This document shows positions 17,205 through 25,500 of a stretch of 64,000 nucleotides of DNA, in pieces. The stretch is from UBA3478 sp038134285 (lineage in GTDB: Bacteria; Bacteroidota; Bacteroidia; Flavobacteriales; Flavobacteriaceae). Numbering within the stretch: the first letter of the stretch is position 1; the number at the start of each line of letters is the position of its first letter. The stretch is from assembly GCA_038134285.1 (NCBI GenBank), contig JAYPUW010000006.1, forward strand, positions 1 to 64,000, given 5' to 3'. Made by a program: the position numbers and the translations under genes. The notes beneath the pieces were generated by a model. The model made no database searches and was not told the DNA's origin. It saw nothing but the letters and a program-made list of their open reading frames with translations.

Positions 17205-18776
17205 TTATTTGGCGATATTCACCGAACGAGTTTCTCGAATAACCGTAACTTTCACTTGTCCAGGATAGGTCATTTCGGTCTGAATCTTTTGTGAGATCTC
17301 AAACGAAAGCTCTGAAGCACGATCATCGCTTACCTTATCACTTGAAACTATAACTCTAAGTTCTCTTCCGGCTTGAATAGCATAAGCCTTCTCTACACCT
17401 TTGAAACCTAAAGCAGCCTCCTCAAGATCCTTGAGTCGCTGAATATAACTGTCAAGTACCTGACGTCTAGCGCCTGGTCGAGCTCCACTGATGGCATCAC
17501 AAACCTGAACAATCGGAGAAATTAAGCTCGTCATTTCAATCTCATCATGGTGAGCACCAATGGCATTGATCACCTCCTTATGCTCTCCGTATTTTTCTGC
17601 CCATTGCATCCCTAAAATGGCGTGTGGTGTTTCAGTATCGACCTCGTTCATTGGTACTTTTCCGATATCGTGTAACAATCCTGCTCGCTTAGCCAATTTA
17701 GGGTTCAACCCTAATTCTGAGGCCATAACTCCACAGAGTTTAGCCACCTCACGAGAGTGTTGCAGCAAATTCTGTCCATACGAGGAGCGGTATTTCATGC
17801 GTCCTATAGCTTTAACTAACTCCGGATGCAACCCGTGAATTCCCAAATCAATAATGGTTCGTTTTCCGACCTCAATAATCTCTTCGTTAATTTGTTTCTC
17901 TGTTTTTTGAACGACTTCTTCGATGCGTGCTGGATGAATTCGACCGTCTGTGACCAAGCGGTGCAAGGATAATCGTGCAACCTCTCGACGAACCGAATCA
18001 AAGCACGATAATATGATAGCCTCTGGAGTGTCATCTACAATAATTTCAACCCCTGTAGCCGCCTCTATTGCACGAATATTACGCCCTTCACGCCCAATAA
18101 TCCTACCCTTAACATCATCTGATTCAAGGTTGAATACAGAGACGCAATTTTCTACAGCCTCTTCTGTACCAATGCGTTGGATGGTTTTGATTACTACCTT
18201 CTTGGCCTCTTGCTGCGCGGTAAGCTTAGCTTCTTCAAGGGCATTCTGAACAAATGCCATGGCCTCTGATTTGGCTTTTTCCTTTAGCGAATTAACCAGC
18301 TCTGATTTAGCCTCTTCAGCTGACAAACCCGACAGCACCTCAAGCTGCTGCACTTGGCTTTGATGCATGCGCTCTAGTTCTTCTTCACGCTTTTCGATGC
18401 GCTCGAGTCGTTTGTTCAAAGTTTCTAGTTCCTTTTCAAGCGAATCACTCAACGATTGATTCTTTTTAATTTCAGCGCTTACTTGAGATTCTTTGTCGCG
18501 AATTCGCTTTTCAGCTTCATCAATCTTTTTGTCTTTTAACAGGATTACCTTTTCGTGTTCAGCCTTTAGTTCTAAAAATTTTTCTTTGGCTTGGAAAATT
18601 TTATCCTTTTTGATCTGCTCGGCCTCCTTCTCTGCATCTCTGAGAATGCTCTGAGCTTCTTTCTGAGCAGAATTCAATGCAGAGTCACTCTTTTTCTTTT
18701 GAATAATTGCAGTTATAACAAAGCCTAAAACGGCCCCTAAAATCAATGCGAGTATTGCGAATGTAGTTGTGTCCAT
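17205..18776 (-). CDS. rny: Ribonuclease Y
   Basis: This 523-residue protein has one N-terminal membrane anchor (about residues 5-26), a long Lys/Glu-rich coiled coil (27-195), a KH domain with GRIIGREGRNIRAIEAATG (about 217-235) and an HD phosphohydrolase domain with LLHDIGKVPMNEVD (about 360-375) and GAHHDEIE. It is a membrane-bound endoribonuclease that starts mRNA decay. Gene order on the minus strand is coiled coil, zapA, 6S RNA, rny; the RNA gene fills the 180-bp space in front of rny. The 6S terminal stem and its T-run end about 12 bases before the rny ATG, so rny expression may depend on read-through. Confidence 0.96.
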   Translation of the reverse strand: MDTTTFAILALILGAVLGFVITAIIQKKKSDSALNSAQKEAQSILRDAEKEAEQIKKDKIFQAKEKFLELKAEHEKVILLKDKKIDEAEKRIRDKESQVSAEIKKNQSLSDSLEKELETLNKRLERIEKREEELERMHQSQVQQLEVLSGLSAEEAKSELVNSLKEKAKSEAMAFVQNALEEAKLTAQQEAKKVVIKTIQRIGTEEAVENCVSVFNLESDDVKGRIIGREGRNIRAIEAATGVEIIVDDTPEAIILSCFDSVRREVARLSLHRLVTDGRIHPARIEEVVQKTEKQINEEIIEVGKRTIIDLGIHGLHPELVKAIGRMKYRSSYGQNLLQHSREVAKLCGVMASELGLNPKLAKRAGLLHDIGKVPMNEVDTETPHAILGMQWAEKYGEHKEVINAIGAHHDEIEMTSLISPIVQVCDAISGARPGARRQVLDSYIQRLKDLEEAALGFKGVEKAYAIQAGRELRVIVSSDKVSDDRASELSFEISQKIQTEMTYPGQVKVTVIRETRSVNIAK

Positions 18777-18787
18777 ATCTATTTAAT

Positions 18788-18950
18788 AAAAAACCCACAT
18801 TGAGGATTTTGTACAAACTCCGTTTATACACGTTTAGGGCTAACTGATTGCTTAAGGATCCATTCTAGATGGTTTGCTTGCACAACCAAACTCACCCTTT
18901 AGAATTTAATCTTCGTTGAGTTTGTCAAAAAATAAATCAATGTGGGTATG
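18788..18950 (-). ncRNA. ssrS: Probable 6S RNA (6S-Flavo type)
   Basis: The roughly 160-base interval between zapA and rny folds, on the minus strand, into a long closed rod. An 11-bp perfect terminal stem pairs 18937-18947 with 18793-18803. An inner 8-bp helix pairs 18918-18925 (GAGTTTGT) with 18813-18820 (ACAAACTC), flanked by A4/T4 pairing. A large central bulge and small apical hairpins (CCAT/ATGG and GTTTG/CAAAC around 18860-18891) fill the interior. The 3' side of the terminal stem runs directly into a T-run (18792-18788 read on the minus strand), as in an intrinsic terminator. Size, shape and placement next to zapA match 6S RNA, which binds sigma-housekeeping RNA polymerase and damps transcription in stationary phase. 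Exact ends are estimated; it may be processed from the zapA transcript. Confidence 0.75.
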
Positions 18951-18959
18951 CTAAACTCT

Positions 18960-19256
18960 TTATTCGTTAACGCCAATGGCGTTGTCAATATCTTCTAAAA
19001 GAGCCTTCAATTGAGCCTTAGCGGATTGATAGATATGCTGATCTTTACTTTTCAGCGCGACAGAATTAGCAAGTTGCAATGCACACATCGCAAGTACATC
19101 TTGCTTATCGTTAACGGCATAACTTGACTCAAATTGTTTAACCATTTTTTGAAGCTGCTCTGCAGCTTGTCGCAAACTTTCTTCTTGTTCAGCATTTACT
19201 GATAAGGGATAAACTCGATCTGCAATCGACAGTTTAATTCTTAATTTATCACTCAT
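18960..19256 (-). CDS. zapA: Cell division protein ZapA
   Basis: The 98-residue protein fits ZapA: a short N-terminal beta domain (KLRIKLSIADRVYPLSVNAE) followed by a helical coiled-coil region with ALQLANSVALKSKDQH in the middle. ZapA cross-links FtsZ protofilaments at the Z-ring. It starts 2 bp after the stop of the upstream coiled-coil gene and lies directly ahead of the 6S RNA, an arrangement also known for zapA and ssrS in gammaproteobacteria. Confidence 0.88.
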   Translation of the reverse strand: MSDKLRIKLSIADRVYPLSVNAEQEESLRQAAEQLQKMVKQFESSYAVNDKQDVLAMCALQLANSVALKSKDQHIYQSAKAQLKALLEDIDNAIGVNE

Positions 19257-19258
19257 AA

Positions 19259-19558
19259 TCAGTTGATCTCATCTATACATTCCTGTAGCTCCTGAATGAG
19301 TTGATCAAGTTGATGCCCGATTTCATCATTCTGTTGAACGCTACCCAACCTTGAAAAATGATCCCTGTGCACACTAAGTTTGCGTTTCAACACCCCTACC
19401 TCTTCTTCTAATATCATTTTTGCCTGCTCAGTCTCAACAATGCGACGCTTCAGCTTTTCATTTTCTGACCGCTGAAATGAAAGTCGCTCGATGAGGTCGT
19501 GAACCTTTTGATATAAAAGGCGAACCGCTTCTGCAAGTGAGTTAGCTTCTGACATCAT
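19259..19558 (-). CDS. Small coiled-coil protein upstream of zapA (ZapB-like)
   Basis: This 99-residue protein is almost wholly coiled coil with heptad spacing of Leu/Val/Ile (SLAEAVRLLYQKVHDLIERL and later MILEEEVGVLKRKLSVH) and lacks signal or membrane segments. Two in-frame ATGs (19558 and 19555) are possible. It is separated from zapA by 2 bp, so the pair is one transcription unit. By size, coiled-coil character and neighbour it resembles ZapB-type division factors, but I see no diagnostic motif; the division role is inferred from context. Confidence 0.75.
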   Translation of the reverse strand: MMSEANSLAEAVRLLYQKVHDLIERLSFQRSENEKLKRRIVETEQAKMILEEEVGVLKRKLSVHRDHFSRLGSVQQNDEIGHQLDQLIQELQECIDEIN

Positions 19559-19662
19559 TTTCCTTTCAAAGATACTAAAAGTGAGCAGGCAAGTGTAATA
19601 ATTTAATCTCTAGTCTCTCTTGCAAATCTCTGGCAGATCGTTTTGATTTGCGTTTTATCTCC

Positions 19663-21354
19663 ATGAAAACACTAAGCTTCATTCTTTGTAATTGCCTCTT
19701 TTATTGGGGGATGGCAATGCAAATTGAATCTATTGATTTAGCCGCAAATCCTCCGCTGCACATCGAACTGCGCTATTCAGGAACCTTTTCTGAGCTAAGA
19801 CCTAATCACTTTCACGGAGGGGTTGACCTGAAGACCAAAGGAAGAGAGGGGCAACCTGTTTATGCTATTGAAGATGGACATATTCGCAGAATTAAGGTGG
19901 GTACAGGCGGTTACGGAAAGGTAATTTACATCGATCACGGAGATAGTTACACCTCTGTTTACGGTCATTTATCACAATTTAGCCCGCGTATTCAATCGTA
20001 TATCAAGGCTGAACAATACGCCTCTAAGTCTTATGAGATTGAGCGTTATTTCTCCAATGAACGCTTCCACATAGCAAAAGGAGAGGTTATTGGATACAGT
20101 GGAAATACCGGAAATTCATTTGGTCCTCACCTTCATTTTGAAGTGCGCGAGCAAAAGGGACAAATACCCCTAAATCCTTTAAATTTTGGTCTAGATGCCA
20201 CTGACAACGATGCACCTACGCTGCTGGGGCTTTACATCTATGAAGGGGAAATGGCAAATTCTAACGACCTGAAATTTAATCGAAAAAAGATTGTTTTGCA
20301 TCCCGTTTCAGAAACCCAACAAACCGAATTTATTTCAGATACTCTAGAAGTCGCACCCTTCATAGGTATTGGCGTAGAAGCGTTTGATCGCCTTGAACAA
20401 TCCCTTAATAAAAACGGGATGTATCAGATTGATCTTAGTATACAAGATTCTTCATTGGTTTCACTCACCTTTGATCGATTTTCATTTGAGGCTTCGCCTC
20501 ATATTAACAAAGTGATCGATTACGAATTTGAACAAGAAAGCAATAAAGACGTTCAACTTTTATTTAAACCCCGCGACCTGGTAATCGAGATGTATAAAAA
20601 GACCTTGAATCAAGGAATCATAAAGGTCGATTCTATTCCCTTAAAAGCCGTCGTATCCCTAAAAGACCACAGCGGGAACGAAACAAAGGCGACACTATTC
20701 TTCAAAAACAGCGGTGTTGTCTCAAATCTAAAGCGAGCAAAATACAGTACTGCAATTGACACAACGTTGCAAAGCATTTCATCGACTATTCGATTACGCG
20801 CCAAGAAAAACGCTATGATTTCTTCTGAAAATTTGTCTATAGCCCTAAGAGGTGACACCCTGAGCATTCGACCTGATTATGGATACCTTGAAGAGCCGAT
20901 AGAGGTGTCATATCGCTTTTCAGAGGCTACTCTTGAACGGGTCATTAACGAGCGTATGTATCTAGGAAAACTAAATGAAAAAGGTAAAATCAGCTATATC
21001 GCCAAAGCAAAAGACTCTGTTTTTGAAGTAAGCTTAAATACTCCTGGAAACTATTTTTTGGCTTCAGACACTATACCTCCTTCAGTTACTCCTATGAATT
21101 TTCAGATGAATCAAAACGTAAACAACTTCAGGTATTTATCCATAGGTGTGCAAGATCAAGAAACCTTTATTTCACGATACAACGGGTACATTAACGATCA
21201 ATGGGTACTCTTTGAATACGAACCTAAAGAAGACCGGTTGCGATTCGACCTCAACGATATCATTCTCCTCGAGGGTAAGCACACTATACGTATCGAAGTA
21301 GAGGATGCTTTGGGTAACAAAACCGATTGGTATACAGAAATCGACATAAAATAG
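19663..21354 (+). CDS. M23 family metallopeptidase (LytM-like)
   Basis: The start at ATG 19663 gives 563 residues with a signal peptide (MKTLSFILCNCLFYWGMAM). The LytM zinc site is complete: HFHGGVDLKTKGREG (first His and Asp ligands, about residues 47-61), YGHLS, and GPHLHFEVREQ (last His ligand). The remaining 350 residues form a beta-rich C-terminal region of unknown fold, which is why the protein is longer than simple LytM enzymes. M23 enzymes cut peptide crosslinks in peptidoglycan. It is followed after 21 bp by a secreted CsgG/LpoB-like gene. A sequence TTGATTTG just upstream (19643-19650) may be a -7 element. Confidence 0.9.
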   Translation: MKTLSFILCNCLFYWGMAMQIESIDLAANPPLHIELRYSGTFSELRPNHFHGGVDLKTKGREGQPVYAIEDGHIRRIKVGTGGYGKVIYIDHGDSYTSVYGHLSQFSPRIQSYIKAEQYASKSYEIERYFSNERFHIAKGEVIGYSGNTGNSFGPHLHFEVREQKGQIPLNPLNFGLDATDNDAPTLLGLYIYEGEMANSNDLKFNRKKIVLHPVSETQQTEFISDTLEVAPFIGIGVEAFDRLEQSLNKNGMYQIDLSIQDSSLVSLTFDRFSFEASPHINKVIDYEFEQESNKDVQLLFKPRDLVIEMYKKTLNQGIIKVDSIPLKAVVSLKDHSGNETKATLFFKNSGVVSNLKRAKYSTAIDTTLQSISSTIRLRAKKNAMISSENLSIALRGDTLSIRPDYGYLEEPIEVSYRFSEATLERVINERMYLGKLNEKGKISYIAKAKDSVFEVSLNTPGNYFLASDTIPPSVTPMNFQMNQNVNNFRYLSIGVQDQETFISRYNGYINDQWVLFEYEPKEDRLRFDLNDIILLEGKHTIRIEVEDALGNKTDWYTEIDIK

Positions 21355-21375
21355 CCATAAAGGTTCTAATTTTGT

Positions 21376-22020
21376 ATGGTGATCCGATCTGTTTTATTTC
21401 CCCTTTTTTTGTTGTCTATTGCCTCAGCAACAGCGCAAAAAGAAGTTTATTTAAATACGGACTTTGATTCTTTTGCATCAAAGCACAAGACTATTGCAGT
21501 TCTACCATTTGCCGTTGATCTTGCACTAAAGGCGGAACCGAGTGAATTTTTAAGACGTCAATATCTAGAAACAGAGGGGCTTGCTGTTCAACAAGCCCTT
21601 GCCAATTACTTCGAAAACAAATCCAATAGCAAAGATTTCTTTATACTCTTTCAGCCCTTAGCCTTAACACAAAAGAAACTACAAAACGCTGGAATAGACT
21701 ACAGAAGTATAGGTCAAATGAAAAGCGATGAATTAGCTAAAATATTAGACGTAGATGCGCTGATCACTGGAACACTTCATTTACAGGTATTACTCTCAGA
21801 TGGCATCGAAGATGAATTCAATTGGCTTGACCTTTGGGTACTCTCTCCAGAATTCGGAAAGTTAGCAATTAAAGTTAGTGACGGAAGGAGTGGAAAATTA
21901 CTTTGGCGCTACGAAAAAGCGATAGACCGCAGGTCAGGTAAAAACACAAAAGAGCTCATTGAAAAGTTGATGAAGCAAGCTGCACGAAGCTTCCCTTATC
22001 ACAACAGAAATAGCGACTAA
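21376..22020 (+). CDS. Secreted CsgG/LpoB-like protein of unknown function
   Basis: The 214-residue protein starts with a signal peptide (MVIRSVLFPLFLLSIASATAQ). The pattern TIAVLPFAVDL near residue 40, followed by LAKILDVDALITGTLHLQV near 120-138 and GRSGKLLWRYEKA near 178-190, matches the beta-alpha pattern of the CsgG N-terminal/LpoB/TolB-N group, in which DA-[IL]-[IV]-x-G is conserved. Some members activate peptidoglycan synthases. No lipobox Cys is seen. The neighbouring M23 peptidase gene suggests a cell-wall role, but this is inference. Its stop overlaps that of the convergent cysteine desulfurase gene by 4 bp. Confidence 0.6.
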   Translation: MVIRSVLFPLFLLSIASATAQKEVYLNTDFDSFASKHKTIAVLPFAVDLALKAEPSEFLRRQYLETEGLAVQQALANYFENKSNSKDFFILFQPLALTQKKLQNAGIDYRSIGQMKSDELAKILDVDALITGTLHLQVLLSDGIEDEFNWLDLWVLSPEFGKLAIKVSDGRSGKLLWRYEKAIDRRSGKNTKELIEKLMKQAARSFPYHNRNSD

Positions 22021-23168
22021 TCTTTCGTCACAAAATCAGCTAGCACCTTAACGGCAAGATCAACTTCTTCTATCGTATTGTATTTAGAAAAGGAAAATCT
22101 AAGCGATGGCATCCATTTCTCATTCGCTGGAACCACTTGATCCAGTACATGCGACCCTTTACTACTGCCTGATTGACAAGCGCTTCCCTGTGAACAAGCA
22201 ATACCATTTAAATCAAGATGAAAAAGCAACATAGCCGCCTTGTCGCCTTTTAGTGGCAAACGCACGTTTACGAGGGTGTAGGTACTGTTTGATGAGGCGG
22301 AGTTTCCGTTAAAAACAACCCCGGGTATCAAGGTTTTAATACATGAAATAAAATGCGCTTTCAGGTTTGCAATAAAGACGCGTTCTTGATCTAATTGCTC
22401 ATAGGCCAATCTAAAGGCTATTTCCAGGCCTGCAATATCGTGAATACTCTCTGTTCCGGCTCTAAGTCCTTTTTCTTGAGCGCCACCTACGATCAGCGAT
22501 TTAAGACGAACGTTAGAGCGTACGAACATAAATCCAATACCCTTTGGTCCGTGAAATTTATGAGCAGCAGCAGTTAGAAAATGAATGGGAGTTTCAGTGA
22601 GATTTAATCTAAAGTGACCAATCGACTGAACGGTATCTGAGTGAAAATAAGCACCGTAAGTTTTACATAAATCAGCCACCTTATTCAACTCCAGCATATT
22701 TCCAATCTCGTTGTTCACGTGCATTAACGAAACTAAGGTTTTAGTAGTCTCGTCTTTAGTTAATAGGTCTTTTAGTGATATTAAGTCTACCGATCCTTGT
22801 TCGTCGAGCTCCACAAAGTCCAGTTGCACTCCATATTCTTCTTCCATGGCCTCGATTGTATGTAAAACGGCATGATGCTCAATTCTCGAACTAATAATCC
22901 TACGAACCCCGAGGTCTCGCACACAAGATCTGATAATACAATTATCGGCTTCTGTTCCTCCAGAAGTGAAAATGATTTCTGAGGGTTTGCATGAAAGGGT
23001 CTTAGCGATTTGCTTACGCGTACTCTCGATTATGGCCTTTGAGGCTCTTCCAAAGGCATGAGTTGAGGATGGATTACCGAAGTTTTCGGTTAGCACGGCG
23101 TGCATTGCCTCGACTACTTCTGGACGAACTGCCGTTGTAGCTGCATTATCTAAATAGACCTTATTCAT
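22017..23168 (-). CDS. Cysteine desulfurase (NifS/IscS family)
   Basis: The 383-residue protein begins MNKVYLDNAATT (ATG at 23168). A longer in-frame start is unlikely because a perfect -7 box lies at 23175-23182. It has FTSGGTEADNCIIRS, the PLP lysine in AAHKFHGPKGIGF, and the active-site loop GSACQSGSSKGSHVL with the catalytic Cys. It removes sulfur from cysteine as an enzyme-bound persulfide for Fe-S clusters or thio-modified tRNA; mnmA, one acceptor pathway, lies 20 kb away. No iscU or sufBCD genes are adjacent, so IscS versus NifS is left open. It is monocistronic, divided from recQ by a 43-bp gap. Confidence 0.93.
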   Translation of the reverse strand: MNKVYLDNAATTAVRPEVVEAMHAVLTENFGNPSSTHAFGRASKAIIESTRKQIAKTLSCKPSEIIFTSGGTEADNCIIRSCVRDLGVRRIISSRIEHHAVLHTIEAMEEEYGVQLDFVELDEQGSVDLISLKDLLTKDETTKTLVSLMHVNNEIGNMLELNKVADLCKTYGAYFHSDTVQSIGHFRLNLTETPIHFLTAAAHKFHGPKGIGFMFVRSNVRLKSLIVGGAQEKGLRAGTESIHDIAGLEIAFRLAYEQLDQERVFIANLKAHFISCIKTLIPGVVFNGNSASSNSTYTLVNVRLPLKGDKAAMLLFHLDLNGIACSQGSACQSGSSKGSHVLDQVVPANEKWMPSLRFSFSKYNTIEEVDLAVKVLADFVTKD

Positions 23169-23174
23169 AGACGG

Positions 23175-23182
23175 CAAAATTA
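23175..23182 (-). promoter_or_regulatory. -7 box (TAnnTTTG) of the cysteine desulfurase gene
   Basis: On the minus strand the sequence reads TAATTTTG, an exact -7 match, ending 6 bp before the ATG at 23168. It supports the shorter start and a very short leader. A TTCC sequence stands 20 bp upstream in place of a clear TTTG. Confidence 0.5.
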
Positions 23183-23211
23183 ACAATTTCGACCATCGTA
23201 TTGGAACTGTT

Positions 23212-25413
23212 TTAAATTGCTACGTCTGAATAAAATTTTATCCTGTAAATGCGAAGTTCTTCTTCTTCATAATTACCATCAAAAGAAGCTGCAGCCTGCT
23301 CAATGGCATTATCTTTCGCCTCAATAAAATAATCGTGTAGTTCTTGTTGAGAATCATCGTCTAGCATTTCGTTAACCCAATAGGATATATTAAGTTTAGT
23401 TCCGCTGAAGACAATCTGCTCCATAGCATCTAATAACTCCGAAACGCTTAAGTTTTTTGAAGCCGCAATGTCGTCAAAGGGCAACTTTCGATCGATACTC
23501 TGGATAATAAACAACTTTAAGGCTGAGTTGGCTCCCGCTGACCTGACCACCAAATCTTGAGGGCGCTCTATGTCATTCTCTTTTACGTACGAAGCAATAA
23601 AAGAGACAAAAGGGGCTCCGTATTTTTTTGCCTTGAGCTCTCCTACCCCGTGCACCTGAGCTAATTCTGTGTTGCTGATAGGGTATTTCATCACCATATC
23701 TTCTAATGAAGGTTCTTGAAAAATAATATACGGAGGGACATTGTGCTTCGCCGCCTCCTGTTTTCGGAGCTCCTTCAATTGTCGTAACAACACCTCGTCT
23801 AAACTCTCAGTTTTTGTTATCCCCTTTAAAGCCGAAGCTTCTATGGCAGCGTAATCGCGATCCAAAACCATCTCGAAATCTTCTGGTGTATTTAAGAAGG
23901 TCCGTCCCTTTTCAGTGATAAGCAGCACTCCGTATTGTTCAATGGACTTCTTGAGTAAATTAGCCACCACCATCTGACGAACCAAGGCATGCCAATACGC
24001 TGACCGATGGGCATGACCACATCCGAAGAAAGGTTTCTGATCGGTTTGGTTCGCACTAATCATAGCATTGGTTTTTCCTCTCAAAATACGAACGATCTCT
24101 TTGCTCTTGTATTTCTCAAAAGTGTCTAATACTAAATTCAACACCATGACCACTTCATCAGAGGATTGAATCTTCTCCTTGGGATGCTTTGAGTTATCGT
24201 CCATCATTGCTCCCTCGCCATTTACTTCATCGTATTCTTCGCCAAAATAATGGAGTATAAATTTACGTCTAGACATCGATGTCTCAGCATACGCGATAAC
24301 ATCTTGCAGCAAGGCATTACTCACTTCTTGCTCTGCAACAGGCTTAGACGCAGAGAATTTCTCTAATTTTTCCATGTCCTTCGCCGCATAAAAGGCGACA
24401 CAATGCCCTTCGCCGCCATCACGACCAGCCCTTCCTGTTTCTTGATAGTAACTTTCAATACTTTTAGGCATATCGTAGTGAATCACGAATCGAACATCAG
24501 GCTTGTCAATACCCATTCCAAAGGCGATTGTAGCGACTACTACAGAAGCCTCTTCCATTAGAAACTGATCTTGATAATCGGCACGTGTCTTTGCATCAAA
24601 TCCGGCGTGATAAGGGATGGCTTTAATGCCATTGAGCCGCAACAATTGCGCAATTTCTTCTACCGTCTTTCTACTCAAGCAATAGATGATACCTGATTTA
24701 CCTTGTCGCTCAGATACAAATCGGATCACATCAGTATTCACTTGGGCCGTTTTTGGCCTTACCTCATAAAACAGATTTGGACGATTGAAAGACGCCTTAA
24801 AAAGTTTTGCGTCTCTCATACCAAGATTCTTTATAATATCCTCTTGAACTTTTGGGGTAGCTGTTGCCGTAAGGGCAATAATCGGGATCTCATCGGATAA
24901 GCGATTAATGATCGTTCTTATATTTCTGTACTCTGGGCGAAAATCATGTCCCCATTCAGAAATACAATGCGCTTCATCAATGGCGACAAATGAAAGTTTT
25001 AATGGTGATAAAAGCTCTATGGTTTGTGGCTTAGTAAGTGACTCAGGAGCCACAAAAAGTAGTTTAGTCTCTTCAGAATTCAAATCGTGCACCACCTCTT
25101 GGTAGGCAGCCTTGGTTAGGGAAGAGTTGAGCACATGTGCTACGCCATCGCTTTTTGTTACAGAACGGATAGCGTCTACCTGATTCTTCATCAACGCAAT
25201 TAACGGACTGATAATCACTGCCGTTCCTTCTGACATCAACGCCGGAAGCTGGTAGCAAAGAGACTTACCCCCTCCTGTCGGCATGATCACAAATGTGTCT
25301 TGCTGCTGAAGTATAGAAGTGACCGCTTGTTTTTGAAGACCCTTAAATGCAGAGAAACCAAAATAGTATTTCAATGCATCAAAGAGTTGCTCGTCCGTTA
25401 CAGTATGAGACAT
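23212..25413 (-). CDS. recQ: ATP-dependent DNA helicase RecQ
   Basis: The 733-residue protein has an SF2 helicase core: Walker A MPTGGGKSLCYQLPA (about 44-58), Walker B with AIDEAHCISEWGHDFRPEY, TATATPKVQEDI, and motif VI ETGRAGRDG. An RQC region follows, then an HRDC domain (about 515-600) and a C-terminal helical extension. The zinc-binding Cys pattern is weak: only scattered Cys residues such as GCGH near 463 are seen. RecQ unwinds DNA for RecF-pathway recombination and fork repair. It is divergent from the kdsD gene, with starts 87 bp apart. Confidence 0.95.
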   Translation of the reverse strand: MSHTVTDEQLFDALKYYFGFSAFKGLQKQAVTSILQQQDTFVIMPTGGGKSLCYQLPALMSEGTAVIISPLIALMKNQVDAIRSVTKSDGVAHVLNSSLTKAAYQEVVHDLNSEETKLLFVAPESLTKPQTIELLSPLKLSFVAIDEAHCISEWGHDFRPEYRNIRTIINRLSDEIPIIALTATATPKVQEDIIKNLGMRDAKLFKASFNRPNLFYEVRPKTAQVNTDVIRFVSERQGKSGIIYCLSRKTVEEIAQLLRLNGIKAIPYHAGFDAKTRADYQDQFLMEEASVVVATIAFGMGIDKPDVRFVIHYDMPKSIESYYQETGRAGRDGGEGHCVAFYAAKDMEKLEKFSASKPVAEQEVSNALLQDVIAYAETSMSRRKFILHYFGEEYDEVNGEGAMMDDNSKHPKEKIQSSDEVVMVLNLVLDTFEKYKSKEIVRILRGKTNAMISANQTDQKPFFGCGHAHRSAYWHALVRQMVVANLLKKSIEQYGVLLITEKGRTFLNTPEDFEMVLDRDYAAIEASALKGITKTESLDEVLLRQLKELRKQEAAKHNVPPYIIFQEPSLEDMVMKYPISNTELAQVHGVGELKAKKYGAPFVSFIASYVKENDIERPQDLVVRSAGANSALKLFIIQSIDRKLPFDDIAASKNLSVSELLDAMEQIVFSGTKLNISYWVNEMLDDDSQQELHDYFIEAKDNAIEQAAASFDGNYEEEELRIYRIKFYSDVAI

Positions 25414-25500
25414 AGTCTTGAAGATAAGAAAAAACTAGAGGTCGTTTTTCGTAATTTCGTCTTATGTATAACTAAAATAGCTCATCTTAAGGCTTTTTTC

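Noticed and set aside
17950..18249. Plus-strand open frame opposite rny
   Set aside because: It lies within the conserved KH and HD coding region of rny on the other strand and has no family features.
21367..21374. TAATTTTG as promoter of the CsgG/LpoB-like gene
   Set aside because: The box ends 1 bp before the ATG and has no -33 element; it may be chance, and the gene is probably co-transcribed with the M23 peptidase gene.
25300..25500. Long N-terminal extension of kdsD starting at 25300
   Set aside because: It would lie antisense inside recQ, precede the kdsD promoter-like box, and its residues do not resemble the family; the family length fits the TTG at 25501.
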